In this document: in pieces, positions 1 to 8,891 of the stretch
Position numbering within the stretch: the first letter of the stretch is position 1
Layout of the letters: each line of letters starts with the position of its first letter
NCBI GenBank assembly: GCA_044448685.1
Contig: JBIOHC010000016.1
Span: 9,922 to 73,921, forward strand
DNA: 64,000 bases
Source: Palsa-965 sp044448685
GTDB taxonomy: Bacteria > Bacteroidota > Bacteroidia > Palsa-965
Direction: 5' to 3'
Notes under the pieces: generated by a model
What the model was told of the DNA's origin: nothing
What the model saw: the letters and a program-made list of their open reading frames with translations, nothing else
Database searches by the model: none
Program-made: the position numbers and the translations under genes

Positions 1-279
1 TTTGCAGGCAATGCTCTCCTTGGCAGTATTGGGTTTTCCGCAATATTGACAACCATGTCGGCCATTGCAAGTCGCACCAATAATAGCTTTACCCTGATGG
101 CTGTGCTCAGTTTCCCTTTAATCCTGCCCTTACTCATGACCTTGATCCGGGTTTCCCGGAATGCAATTGAGGGGTTGGATATTACTGTGAGTTACAAATA
201 CTTGCTTGTTCTGGCCGGGATAAATGTAATTTGTACAGTACTCAGTTATCTCTTATTTCCCTACCTTTGGAAGGATTAA
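1..279 (+). CDS. ccmB: Heme exporter protein CcmB, C-terminal fragment
   Basis: The open frame runs from the window edge to a TAA at 277-279 and has no start in view. About 92 residues remain. They contain hydrophobic segments typical of an integral membrane protein and end in a short Trp-Lys-Asp tail. Identification rests partly on the sequence and strongly on position: ccmC follows after 7 bp, then ccmD-like, ccmE and ccmF, the usual System I order. In that system CcmB is the membrane subunit of the CcmAB ABC transporter, which drives release of heme-loaded CcmE from CcmC. The 5' part and any ccmA lie outside the window. Confidence 0.8.
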   Translation, partial: FAGNALLGSIGFSAILTTMSAIASRTNNSFTLMAVLSFPLILPLLMTLIRVSRNAIEGLDITVSYKYLLVLAGINVICTVLSYLLFPYLWKD

Positions 280-286
280 GCCTGAC

Positions 287-979
287 ATGAATATTCAGAA
301 AAATTGGTGGAAAATACTGGCAGCAATACTCCTGCTCCATACAGTGATAATGGGTTTTTTAGGAGCTGTTCCGGCCCGTCATATTCTGAATGAAACGATA
401 CGAAATCTGTACTTTCATGTCCCAATGTGGTTTGGAATGATGACTTTGCTGCTTATTTCGGTGATTTTCGGAATTAAATACCTGAGTACCGGCAAAATTG
501 ATGACGATATAGTTGCCCGGGAAGCTGCCCATGCCGGGGTTACGATGGGAATACTCGGTTTAATAACCGGATCGTTATGGGCTCGTTATACCTGGGGTAC
601 ATGGTGGACTCCCGATACCAAACTGAATGGAGCTGCAATCACAATGCTCATCTATTTTGCTTACTTCATTCTGAGAGGCTCTGTGGAAGATGAGCAGAAG
701 AAGGCGAGACTTTCAGCTGGTTACAGCATTTTTGCATTTGTGATGATGGTGGTTTTTATTCTGATTCTTCCGAGAATGGAAGACTCCCTGCACCCAGGTA
801 ATGGAGGAAATCCTGCTTTCAGCAAATATGATCTGGACAGTAAAATGAGAATGGTATTTTATCCGGCCGTATTAGGATGGATACTGTTAGGCGTATGGAT
901 TCTGAATGTAAGAATCCGGATAGCCAGAATTGAAGAAGAGACATTAGATTCGAACCATGATTTGAAAGATTTTCTATGA
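287..979 (+). CDS. ccmC: Heme-handling protein CcmC (System I cytochrome c maturation)
   Basis: This 230-residue inner-membrane protein has about six hydrophobic segments. The tryptophan-rich periplasmic signature of the heme-handling family is visible as WGTWWTPD at residues 103-110. Two histidines, in YFHVP (about residue 44) and SLHP (about residue 169), flank it in the positions of the family's axial heme ligands. CcmC transfers heme to CcmE outside the cytoplasmic membrane. The ATG at 287 lies 7 bp after the ccmB stop, and the stop codon overlaps the next start in an ATGA, so the genes are probably translationally coupled. Confidence 0.95.
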   Translation: MNIQKNWWKILAAILLLHTVIMGFLGAVPARHILNETIRNLYFHVPMWFGMMTLLLISVIFGIKYLSTGKIDDDIVAREAAHAGVTMGILGLITGSLWARYTWGTWWTPDTKLNGAAITMLIYFAYFILRGSVEDEQKKARLSAGYSIFAFVMMVVFILILPRMEDSLHPGNGGNPAFSKYDLDSKMRMVFYPAVLGWILLGVWILNVRIRIARIEEETLDSNHDLKDFL

Positions 980-1206
980 CGAAAAAGATGCTGGCTTTCG
1001 GTTTACTATTGGGGATGACAGTGCCTGCACTGGCCCAAAGTCCTGCTCCTGAAATGGCTGATACCCTCTATTCATCCGGCAAGATTTATGTTGTGGTTTG
1101 TGTAGCTGCGCTCGTGATGTCGGGTCTTATCCTTTATCTGGCCCTTATTGACCGGAAAGTTTCAAAAATAGAGCGTGAATTAAATTCCAGGAAGAAAGTA
1201 TCCTGA
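976..1206 (+). CDS. Small CcmD-like membrane protein
   Basis: This 76-residue protein has an N-terminal hydrophobic signal-like segment (about 5-20), a short polar stretch, a second transmembrane helix (about 38-58) and a basic tail. The size, the single main helix with a charged cytoplasmic end, and the place between ccmC and ccmE fit CcmD, which in other bacteria stabilises the CcmC-CcmE-heme complex. CcmD proteins are poorly conserved, so the call depends mainly on context. The start overlaps the ccmC stop by 4 bp. Confidence 0.65.
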   Translation: MTKKMLAFGLLLGMTVPALAQSPAPEMADTLYSSGKIYVVVCVAALVMSGLILYLALIDRKVSKIERELNSRKKVS

Positions 1207-1219
1207 AAAGACATTTGTG

Positions 1220-1618
1220 ATGAAAAGAACTCATATTATCGGTATCATACTCATAGCCCTTGCCATTGGTATGATCATGACTTCCCTTGTAAGTACCAGC
1301 AAGTATGCCAGTTTTACTGAAGCTTCAAAAAGCCCTGATTCAGATTTTCATGTTGTTGGCAAGTGGGATAAGGAAAAGGGAACAAACTATTCCCCTCAGG
1401 AAAATGCAAATCTGTTTGTATTTTATATGACGGATATTGAAGGCGTTGAAAAAAAGGTATTACTGCATAATAACAAACCCCAGGATTTTGAAAAATCGGA
1501 ACAAGTCGTTGTGGTTGGTAAAATGAGAAATGGTGAATTCCAGGCAAGTGAAACGCTTGTCAAATGCCCTTCTAAATACAATGATAATAAACCTGTTCAA
1601 GCCGGTCAGCTGAAGTGA
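1220..1618 (+). CDS. ccmE: Cytochrome c maturation heme chaperone CcmE, CxxxY variant
   Basis: This 132-residue protein has one N-terminal membrane anchor (about 5-24) followed by an OB-fold periplasmic domain. The anchor and the strand pattern match CcmE. Classical CcmE holds heme covalently through a histidine in an HxxxY motif near the C-terminus. Here the motif reads KCPSKY, so the attachment residue is Cys116 with Tyr120 (numbered from the ATG at 1220). This CxxxY form is known from Desulfovibrio and archaea, where the Ccm system works without CcmG and CcmH. Neither ccmG nor ccmH follows ccmF here, which agrees. A GTG directly before the ATG (1217) is an alternative start. Confidence 0.92.
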   Translation: MKRTHIIGIILIALAIGMIMTSLVSTSKYASFTEASKSPDSDFHVVGKWDKEKGTNYSPQENANLFVFYMTDIEGVEKKVLLHNNKPQDFEKSEQVVVVGKMRNGEFQASETLVKCPSKYNDNKPVQAGQLK

Positions 1619-1658
1619 TTAAACCAACCTTTCCCCGGCCGGAATTATCCTGTTCGCC

Positions 1659-4337
1659 ATGCAAGTAACGTATACCGGTGAACATACCTGGGCTGGTGCT
1701 ACAGGGCATTTCTTTGTTATCTTATCTTTTACCGCAGCTATTCTGGCTGCAGCTTCCTATTTCATGGCTTCGGGGAACACCCTGGAAGAGACAGGCTGGA
1801 AACGGCTCGGACGTATCGCATTCCGTACCCATTCCCTCGCAGTATTAGGCATTATGTCTACGCTTTTTATAATGCTGAAAAGCCACTTTTTTGAATACCA
1901 GTATGTATGGCAGCATAGCAACCTGGCTATGCCCGCCAAGTATATTTTTTCCTGTTTTTGGGAAGGCCAGGAAGGCAGTTTTCTGCTCTGGACATTCTGG
2001 CATGTGGTACTGGGTAATATCCTTATACGTTACGCCGATAAATGGGAAGCTCCGGTAATGACGGTCTTCTCCTTTGTACAGATATTCCTGGCTTGTATGT
2101 TGCTTGGAATCTATGCCGGCCCACTGCATTTCGGCAGCAACCCATTCCTTCTCATGCGGCAAATGCCTGAAAATATCGGTATGCCGTGGACCACGGTCAG
2201 TGATTATCTGCAGAAAATACCTTTGTTTCAGGACGGAAGAGGTTTAAATCCTCTTTTACAGAACTATTGGATGACGATCCACCCTCCTACTCTGTTCCTG
2301 GGTTTTGCCTCCACACTTGTCCCATTTGCGTATGCCATAGCAGGACTCTGGAAGGGAAAGCTGGATGAATGGCAGAAACCGGCCTTGCCCTGGACTTTTT
2401 TCGGTATAATGATCCTGGGCACCGGTATTCTGATGGGCGGAGCCTGGGCTTATGAAGCTTTAACATTTGGAGGATTCTGGGCCTGGGATCCTGTTGAAAA
2501 TGCATCGTTAGTGCCCTGGCTTACCTTTGTTGGAGCAGGCCATGTCATGTTGGTAAACAAGCACCGGAAGATTTCAATTTTCAGCACTTTATTTCTGATC
2601 ATCGTAACATTTCTCCTGGTACTTTACTCAACATTTCTTACGCGCAGCGGTATTCTGGGTGATTCTTCCGTACATGCCTTTACGGATCTGGGCATGAAAG
2701 GTCTACTTATGCTTTATCTGCTTTTCTTTGTCTGGATGAGTATGTGTTTATTGATGAGGAATAAGAGAATGCAACTGATCTACTCCGGACTTTCATTCCT
2801 GTTATTTGTATTTGCCGTGTACAGCGGTGTCAAGACTGCTTCTGTTTTTATTTTTTCGTTGCTTTCACTCCTAATGCTCATACTGTCCTATACCCGCTAT
2901 TTTCCAAAGGAAGAAAAGGAAGAAGCACTTTGGAGCAGGGAATTCTGGATGTTTATTGGAGCCATAATTCTGGCTATTGCATCCTTTCAGATTATTCTTT
3001 ACACCTCTTTTCCCGTTCTTAACAAGATTATTCAGATAGACTTTATCCATCATTCCGTTGAGTGGCTGCATGCTAAAATGCAGTCCTGGTTTCATTACAA
3101 CGGACTGGCGAATTTCGCTTCCGGTAAACTGGCTCCTGAGCGTAATGCAATCGGATTTTACAATAAATGGCAAAGTGTATTTGCTGCACTTATAGGAATC
3201 CTGGTGGGGTTCGGGCAATATCTAAAGTATAAGGACACTCCTTTCCGTGAATTCTCTAAAAAGCTCAGGCTGCCCTTCCTTATTTCCATTGGCATTGCTA
3301 TTCTTATCGGTTATGGCCTGCCGAGGACAGGAACTCTTCAGTATTTTCTGAATGAATTTCTTTTATTCTCATGCCTCTTCTGTATTACTTCCAATGTGAA
3401 GTACTGGATCAGCGTTGGCAAACTGAAATTTTCCAGATCCGGATCCTCCATTGCCCACATTGGTTTTGGGCTGATCTTGCTGGGTTGCCTGATATCGAAT
3501 GCGGAAAAGGAAATCATTTCCCGGAATTCCGGTATGGATCTTAAATTTATTGACAAGGAATTATCGAACAGTAATAATATCCTCCTTACCCAGGGAGATA
3601 CGGTTGCCATGGGTAGTTATTCCCTTACCTATACAGGGCGAAAAAAAGAGGGAATTCATATTTACTTCAATGTGGAATATTTAAAAAAACTGGAAAACGG
3701 AAAATATGCTTCTGCATTTGTACTTCAGCCTTTTGTTCAGCTGAACAAACAGATGGGAAATGTAGCGGAACCTGCAACAGAACACTTCCTTCATAAGGAC
3801 ATTTATACACATGTAAAGTTCGCTGAGCTTGATACGCCCGAAGAGTCAAACAATCAGGATTTTACCGCTCCGATTAACAAAGAAATGGCCCGTTTCGATA
3901 CGGCTTACTCGAGTAACAGTATGCTCATTCTGGATTCCCTTACCACACATTTTAACCGGCAGCGTTATGGGTTGGCAGATACGATACCGGCGGTACAAGC
4001 CAACCTGAGACTAATTGATGTAAATAAAAAGGTTTATTACGGGCAGCCTGTGTTCTCGATTGTCAACAATAAAGTACATAGCATTGATGATACCGTAAAG
4101 GCGCTGGGAATCCGTCTTACTTTTTGGAATGTGGATCCTACAAAAGGTAAAATCAGCCTGTACCTGTCTGAAAAGAAATCAAACAAAAGGGATTTTATTG
4201 TAATGGAAGCCATGATTTTTCCCTGGATCAATGTTTTGTGGATTGGTTGTCTAGTAATGATTCTTGGAACTGTTTTGGCTATCCGCGAACGTTTGAGGTC
4301 ACAGAAGGGCAAACAAAGAGGCCCGGAGGCCGGTTAA
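1659..4337 (+). CDS. ccmF: Cytochrome c heme lyase CcmF
   Basis: This 892-residue polytopic membrane protein is well above the roughly 650 residues of enterobacterial CcmF. The heme-binding WWD signature is present as FGGFWAWDPVENAS (about residues 270-285). The N-terminal two thirds carry many transmembrane helices. A long extracytoplasmic domain (about 615-840) precedes a last helix near the C-terminus. CcmF takes heme from CcmE and ligates it to apocytochrome c. The next gene is unrelated (DUF2520), so the usual ccmG and ccmH partners are absent from this operon, as expected for the CxxxY-type variant system. Confidence 0.95.
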   Translation: MQVTYTGEHTWAGATGHFFVILSFTAAILAAASYFMASGNTLEETGWKRLGRIAFRTHSLAVLGIMSTLFIMLKSHFFEYQYVWQHSNLAMPAKYIFSCFWEGQEGSFLLWTFWHVVLGNILIRYADKWEAPVMTVFSFVQIFLACMLLGIYAGPLHFGSNPFLLMRQMPENIGMPWTTVSDYLQKIPLFQDGRGLNPLLQNYWMTIHPPTLFLGFASTLVPFAYAIAGLWKGKLDEWQKPALPWTFFGIMILGTGILMGGAWAYEALTFGGFWAWDPVENASLVPWLTFVGAGHVMLVNKHRKISIFSTLFLIIVTFLLVLYSTFLTRSGILGDSSVHAFTDLGMKGLLMLYLLFFVWMSMCLLMRNKRMQLIYSGLSFLLFVFAVYSGVKTASVFIFSLLSLLMLILSYTRYFPKEEKEEALWSREFWMFIGAIILAIASFQIILYTSFPVLNKIIQIDFIHHSVEWLHAKMQSWFHYNGLANFASGKLAPERNAIGFYNKWQSVFAALIGILVGFGQYLKYKDTPFREFSKKLRLPFLISIGIAILIGYGLPRTGTLQYFLNEFLLFSCLFCITSNVKYWISVGKLKFSRSGSSIAHIGFGLILLGCLISNAEKEIISRNSGMDLKFIDKELSNSNNILLTQGDTVAMGSYSLTYTGRKKEGIHIYFNVEYLKKLENGKYASAFVLQPFVQLNKQMGNVAEPATEHFLHKDIYTHVKFAELDTPEESNNQDFTAPINKEMARFDTAYSSNSMLILDSLTTHFNRQRYGLADTIPAVQANLRLIDVNKKVYYGQPVFSIVNNKVHSIDDTVKALGIRLTFWNVDPTKGKISLYLSEKKSNKRDFIVMEAMIFPWINVLWIGCLVMILGTVLAIRERLRSQKGKQRGPEAG

Positions 4338-4352
4338 TAATACAACGATTCC

Positions 4353-5138
4353 ATGCGCAAAAAAAGCCCAGTACCCTATATACGCATTGTATTGCTTGGC
4401 TCCGGCAACATGGCAACCCAGCTTGGTATAGCCTTGAGGCAATGCGGATTTCATATCACCCAGATATACAGTCCTAATCTGAAGCATGCGAAGGTCCTGG
4501 CAAGGGCAGTAAAGGCGAAACCTGTTTCCATTCTAAGCCAGCTGGATGAGACAGCAGATATGTATATCCTGGCTGTGAAAGATGATATTATTGAAAAACT
4601 TGTTAAAAGGCTTCATCTGAAAGATAAATTATTGGTCCATACTTCGGGTTCCGTAGGTCAGGATGTCCTTAGACCGGCATCTTCTTCAACCGGAGTTTTA
4701 TACCCCCTTCAGACACTTTCTATTGAACGGAAAATTGTCTGGCAGCATATCCCTATATGTATTGAAGCGAATACAAAATCAGGAAAAATTTTACTGGAGA
4801 AAATTGCCGGCCGCCTGAGTGAACGGGTGGTTCCCCTCAATTCACAAGCCCGGAAGCAACTTCATCTGGCAGCTGTTTTTGCAAGCAATTTCAGCAATCA
4901 TATGTATACTATTGCTGAACAATTGCTGAAGAAAAACAAGCTTTCCTACCGCTTGCTTGCTCCATTAATTATGGAAACTGCTCAAAAAGCAATGGAGATG
5001 GGACCTACAGCTGCCCAAACGGGCCCGGCACTAAGGGCAGATCAGAAAACAATGAAAAAACATCTCAAAATGCTGAGTGAAAATAAAGCCTACCATGACC
5101 TTTACCTGGCCATAAGCCGGAGTATAAGGAAAAAATGA
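4353..5138 (+). CDS. Rossmann-like DUF2520-domain protein
   Basis: This 261-residue soluble protein opens with a dinucleotide-binding glycine motif (LLGSGNMATQLG, residues about 14-25) typical of NAD(P)-binding Rossmann folds. The helical C-terminal half matches the DUF2520 family, relatives of pyrroline-5-carboxylate reductase and F420-dependent oxidoreductases. The reaction is unknown. It starts 15 bp after ccmF and sits just upstream of the UbiA and Maf genes, so co-transcription is likely. A link to cytochrome maturation is not indicated by the sequence. Confidence 0.8.
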   Translation: MRKKSPVPYIRIVLLGSGNMATQLGIALRQCGFHITQIYSPNLKHAKVLARAVKAKPVSILSQLDETADMYILAVKDDIIEKLVKRLHLKDKLLVHTSGSVGQDVLRPASSSTGVLYPLQTLSIERKIVWQHIPICIEANTKSGKILLEKIAGRLSERVVPLNSQARKQLHLAAVFASNFSNHMYTIAEQLLKKNKLSYRLLAPLIMETAQKAMEMGPTAAQTGPALRADQKTMKKHLKMLSENKAYHDLYLAISRSIRKK

Positions 5139-5186
5139 CCTTTGTTAAATTCCTTAGCAGGACATTTCATCGTAAATTTGCTGTCT

Positions 5187-6239
5187 ATGAATCCTTTCAT
5201 TGCATTCCTGAAATTAGTCCGGTTTCCTAATCTGCTTATCATAGCGTTTACTCAGTATATGGTGCGTTATTGCCTCATCTACCCGCTCATGAAAGGTACG
5301 GAGCTGACACTTGGCAGTTATTGCTTAAGCCTGCCTGTTGAAGGCATGTCGCTTTTGATGAACAACCTGGATTTCTTCCTCTTGTCACTCAGTACTGTGC
5401 TTATTGCTGCTGCCGGTTATATCATCAATGATTATTTTGATGTAAAAATAGACCGTATTAATAAGCCGGATCAGATGGTAATAGACCGTGGAATAAAAAG
5501 GCGCGTGGCAATGGGGGCACATATCGTTCTCAATTCACTCGCTTTCCTGATTGGGATTGTGTTGTCCTGGAAATATGATTTCGTATACCCCGGCACATTC
5601 ATTTTTGGTATTTCCATCATATTGCTTTGGTTCTATTCTACGAATTTCAAGCGTATGCTGCTCATCGGAAACCTTACGGTTGCTTTTCTGACCGGTATGG
5701 TGCCTGTATTGGTAGCCTTGTTTGAGCTTAAGTTGCAGCTTCATACCTATAGCCGTTGCTTTGTACTTGCTAAGACTGACCTCATTCCTGTTTTTGACAA
5801 GATCTTTGTTTTTGCCGGTTTTGCTTTTCTCATGACGCTGCTCAGAGAAATTATTAAAGACATAGAGGATTATGAAGGTGACAGTGAGTTGGGGTGTACA
5901 ACGCTTGCTGTTACGCTCGGGGTTAACCGTTCGGCAAAACTGGTTGCTATGCTCAGTCTGATTATCATGTTTTTCCTGGGTCTGATACAGATGAAGCACC
6001 TTGAACATACACCCGGTACCAGTCCGGATATGAAGTCGTTCTGGTATTTTACGCTTGCCCTGCAGCTTCCTCTCCTGTTGCTTGTTGTCAGACTTTTCAC
6101 AGCCGGCGAGAAGAAGCATTTTACGTTTGCAGGAGGCCTGACAAAAGTGGTCATGCTAAGCGGAATCTGTTATTTGTTTCTGTATCGTCACCTTGTTCTG
6201 GAGCAGGTTGAGTTTTTTAAGACACTACTTGAACAATAG
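5187..6239 (+). CDS. UbiA-family prenyltransferase (MenA/geranylgeranylglycerol-phosphate type)
   Basis: The 350-residue membrane protein has about eight to nine hydrophobic helices. The first aspartate-rich prenyl-diphosphate motif is IINDYFDVKIDRINKP, and a second acidic motif lies in IKDIEDYEGD (about residue 235). These define the UbiA superfamily of integral membrane aromatic or lipid prenyltransferases. Close relatives in Bacteroidota are often labelled geranylgeranylglycerol-phosphate geranylgeranyltransferase, but the acceptor cannot be read from the sequence. I chose the ATG at 5187; the open frame extends back to a TTG at 5142, which would add 15 residues next to the preceding stop. 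The maf gene follows after 3 bp. Confidence 0.85.
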   Translation: MNPFIAFLKLVRFPNLLIIAFTQYMVRYCLIYPLMKGTELTLGSYCLSLPVEGMSLLMNNLDFFLLSLSTVLIAAAGYIINDYFDVKIDRINKPDQMVIDRGIKRRVAMGAHIVLNSLAFLIGIVLSWKYDFVYPGTFIFGISIILLWFYSTNFKRMLLIGNLTVAFLTGMVPVLVALFELKLQLHTYSRCFVLAKTDLIPVFDKIFVFAGFAFLMTLLREIIKDIEDYEGDSELGCTTLAVTLGVNRSAKLVAMLSLIIMFFLGLIQMKHLEHTPGTSPDMKSFWYFTLALQLPLLLLVVRLFTAGEKKHFTFAGGLTKVVMLSGICYLFLYRHLVLEQVEFFKTLLEQ

Positions 6240-6242
6240 GGG

Positions 6243-6809
6243 ATGAACAGGTTCAAATACATTCTGGCTTCCAAATCACCCCGCCGGCAACACTTACTTA
6301 AAGAACTGGGTCTTGAGTTTGAAGTTCGTACACGTGATACGGATGAATCCTTTCCACCCCATCTGAAAGCAGAAGAGGTTCCACTTTTTCTGGCTGAGAA
6401 AAAAGCCAATGTTCTTAAAGGGGAATTGCGTTCAGATGAGTTGCTGATAGCTGCCGATACTATCGTATGGATTCAGAACCAGGTGTTGAATAAACCGGAT
6501 GATCATGCGGATGCAGTCAGGATGCTTAAACTGCTTTCCGGTAATATGCACCAGGTATTTACGGGTGTTTGCCTGGCTTCTCAGACCAAGGCCATCACAT
6601 TTTTTGCCGAAACAAAAGTTTACTTCAAAGTGCTATCCGATGCTGAAATAGAACATTACATACAGGCTTTCAAACCGTTTGATAAAGCAGGAGCCTATGG
6701 AGCCCAGGACTGGATCGGTCTTGTAGGCGTAAAAAGAATAGAAGGTACTTACTTTAATGTGATGGGTTTACCGATGTTCGAGCTGTACAGGGAGCTGGAA
6801 AGATTCTGA
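6243..6809 (+). CDS. maf: Maf-family nucleoside triphosphate pyrophosphatase
   Basis: This 188-residue soluble protein begins with the Maf signature (ILASKSPRRQHLLKELG, residues 6-22), whose Ser-x-x-Arg-Arg binds the triphosphate. The catalytic segment LLIAADTIVWIQ (about residues 68-79) and the GAYGAQDWIG motif near residue 139 are also present. Maf proteins hydrolyse dTTP, UTP or modified nucleotides to monophosphates. The gene starts 3 bp after the UbiA stop and ends 3 bp before the convergent PD40 gene, leaving no room for a separate terminator. Confidence 0.93.
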   Translation: MNRFKYILASKSPRRQHLLKELGLEFEVRTRDTDESFPPHLKAEEVPLFLAEKKANVLKGELRSDELLIAADTIVWIQNQVLNKPDDHADAVRMLKLLSGNMHQVFTGVCLASQTKAITFFAETKVYFKVLSDAEIEHYIQAFKPFDKAGAYGAQDWIGLVGVKRIEGTYFNVMGLPMFELYRELERF

Positions 6810-6812
6810 TTA

Positions 6813-8831
6813 TTATTTGTCAGGTTGCTTAGGCTCAAAAGGGTTATTTAAAAGCAAGTCCTTCAGCAGCATTCTTTTATTTTTAAATACGGCAGTCACA
6901 AAGGCATCCTTAATTCCCGCATCTATTACTTTTTTCTTTAATGCATAAACTTCATTAAGAGTTATAACCTTCCCAACTGTAAACCGGGTAATCCCATCCT
7001 CTCCCCTGTTTTTTTTAACCTTTCCGATTTTTAACAAGGCTGAGTAGTTGAAATGTTCGGACAGGTTATAGGCTCCTACCTGCACTTTATATTCCAGCCC
7101 TTCCACTTTAATATCTCCATATTTAGCAATCATTTCAGAAAGGCTCATAGGAAGTTTTCTACCGGAAGTGGTATCCTTCTTCAGCGCAAGAGAATCCTGA
7201 ATCCGTTTCAGCTTTGCCTTGTATGCTTCAGTGAAAAACTGAATATCTATAGTTGATTCCAGAAAAGAGTCCACCTTTTCTGTATTCAGATGTCTGATCT
7301 GATCATCAAATCCAGCCGTCTTATAAATAATTTTGAAGTCGCTTCCCGGTTTCATATTCATCAGGTATTTACCACTAGTGGTATTGGAATGCCGGGTAAA
7401 CTCTGTGCCCTTTTTTTCATCCAAAACGGTAATGGAAGCATCCACGGCTTTATCATCAACAGTAATTGTTCCTTTCACCATAACTAAACGTGTTTTTCGC
7501 CCCAGGCCTTCCACGAGGTAGATATCCTGCTGACCGAACCCACCCGATTTTCCGGATGAATAATACCCTCTGTTTCCATCCGCGACAGGATAAAAATACA
7601 AATCATCATCGGGCGTATTGATAGGATATCCGAGGTTGATAGGATCCAGCCATACAGAATCATCCACCTGTACAGCCACGAAAATATCATTGCCTCCCAT
7701 CCCGGGATGTCCATCCGAATTAAAAAAGAGGGAAATACCATCGGGAGCCATTACCGGGCTGTCATCGTTGTATTCAGAGTTGATCTTCGGTCCCATATTT
7801 TTAACATTTCCCCAACTCCCATCCGGTAGCAGAGATGCTGAATAGATATCCCTTCCTCCGTAGCCTCCGGGCCTCTCACTGGAGAAATAAAGTGTGCGTT
7901 CATCCGGCGAAAGAGATGCACTTCCTTCCCAGGCATTTGTATTCACATCGCCTTTAAGACGTTCCGGCTCTGTCCAGCGGGTACCTTCCAGGCGACTCAT
8001 ATAAATATCTCCTACATCACCCGGAGAATTTCTAAACACAAGGAGTTTTTGCCCGTCATTCGACAGGGAAATTGCGGCATCAGGACCGTCTGTATTTATG
8101 GTGGTAATCGGTTCCGGAAAAGTCCAGTGCCCGGCGCTGTCTTTTTTGGATTCGAAGATATCTTCCAGATACTGACCTGACTCATCCTGTTTACCCGGTT
8201 CGGTTTGTAAGCCACCCATAGAGCGTGGACCGGTATAGGTAAAAATGAGTGTTGATTCGTCGGATGATACGGTAGGAGCATATTCAGAATACTCCGTATT
8301 TACCGGAGGCCCTAAGTTTACAATCTGGGCCGGTACAGGATGGGCATACATCTCTTTGCCGGTAATGCAATCGGCAATCAATCTGTCAACCATTTTTTCC
8401 TTGCCTTTTCCACGTTTTGAATTGCGGAATTCCGTGTAAAGCTCGATTGCCTTATCAAAACGGTAATCCAGATGATTGGCCCTGGCCAGGTAAAAGATAA
8501 AGTCTGTCCTTTTGAATTTCTTTTTGTCGAGGCGGCTCAGATAATCGAGGGATTTGGACTTATCTCCGGAAGCATTGATATAGCAAACACCAATTCTGAA
8601 AATAAGTACCCGTTCCTCAGGGAAACTTTGTTCCAGCTTTTTGTACAAGCTCATAGCCTGTGAATAGTTCTGTTCATTGAAGAAATATTCAGCTTTATCA
8701 AAAACCTTCCGGTCTTCCTCCGACTGAAGAAAATGCTTCTTCTTTTTGGGTGACAAGTTGCCCTGTTCCTGAGCAGAAATCAGGAAAGGGAATACAATAA
8801 TGGATAATAATATATAAAAGGTATGTTTCAT
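6813..8831 (-). CDS. PD40/TPR envelope protein with C-terminal SPOR-like domain
   Basis: The 672-residue protein starts with a signal peptide ending in LISAQ. Tetratricopeptide-like helices follow (about 30-140). At least four PD40/WD40-like beta-propeller strands come next, seen as SxDxxxLxF motifs such as LSPDERTLYFSSERPGG. A carboxypeptidase-regulatory-like beta domain (about 455-525) and a SPOR-like segment starting VQVGAYN (about 595-665) close the protein. The first part resembles PorE of the type IX secretion system, but no OmpA domain is present. The start at 8831 is preferred over the longer frame (to 8861) because it begins the signal peptide and lies 8 nt after a strong promoter. 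Confidence 0.85.
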   Translation of the reverse strand: MKHTFYILLSIIVFPFLISAQEQGNLSPKKKKHFLQSEEDRKVFDKAEYFFNEQNYSQAMSLYKKLEQSFPEERVLIFRIGVCYINASGDKSKSLDYLSRLDKKKFKRTDFIFYLARANHLDYRFDKAIELYTEFRNSKRGKGKEKMVDRLIADCITGKEMYAHPVPAQIVNLGPPVNTEYSEYAPTVSSDESTLIFTYTGPRSMGGLQTEPGKQDESGQYLEDIFESKKDSAGHWTFPEPITTINTDGPDAAISLSNDGQKLLVFRNSPGDVGDIYMSRLEGTRWTEPERLKGDVNTNAWEGSASLSPDERTLYFSSERPGGYGGRDIYSASLLPDGSWGNVKNMGPKINSEYNDDSPVMAPDGISLFFNSDGHPGMGGNDIFVAVQVDDSVWLDPINLGYPINTPDDDLYFYPVADGNRGYYSSGKSGGFGQQDIYLVEGLGRKTRLVMVKGTITVDDKAVDASITVLDEKKGTEFTRHSNTTSGKYLMNMKPGSDFKIIYKTAGFDDQIRHLNTEKVDSFLESTIDIQFFTEAYKAKLKRIQDSLALKKDTTSGRKLPMSLSEMIAKYGDIKVEGLEYKVQVGAYNLSEHFNYSALLKIGKVKKNRGEDGITRFTVGKVITLNEVYALKKKVIDAGIKDAFVTAVFKNKRMLLKDLLLNNPFEPKQPDK

Positions 8832-8839
8832 GACATATC

Positions 8840-8870
8840 CAAAGTTAGACCTTTTTGTCAAACATACAAA
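8840..8870 (-). promoter_or_regulatory. Bacteroidota-type promoter for the PD40 gene
   Basis: Read on the minus strand this is TTTG (8867-8870), 19 bp, then TAACTTTG (8840-8847). It is an exact match to the TTTG-N19-TAnnTTTG sigma consensus of Bacteroidota. The -7 box ends only 8 nt before the ATG at 8831, so the transcript should have almost no leader. Confidence 0.85.
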
Positions 8871-8891
8871 CCGGGCAAAGGCTTTCTCTTT

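Noticed and set aside
5535..6119. 194-codon minus-strand frame opposite the UbiA gene
   Set aside because: It is antisense to conserved prenyltransferase motifs and has a Lys/Gln/Asn-rich composition unlike a real protein.
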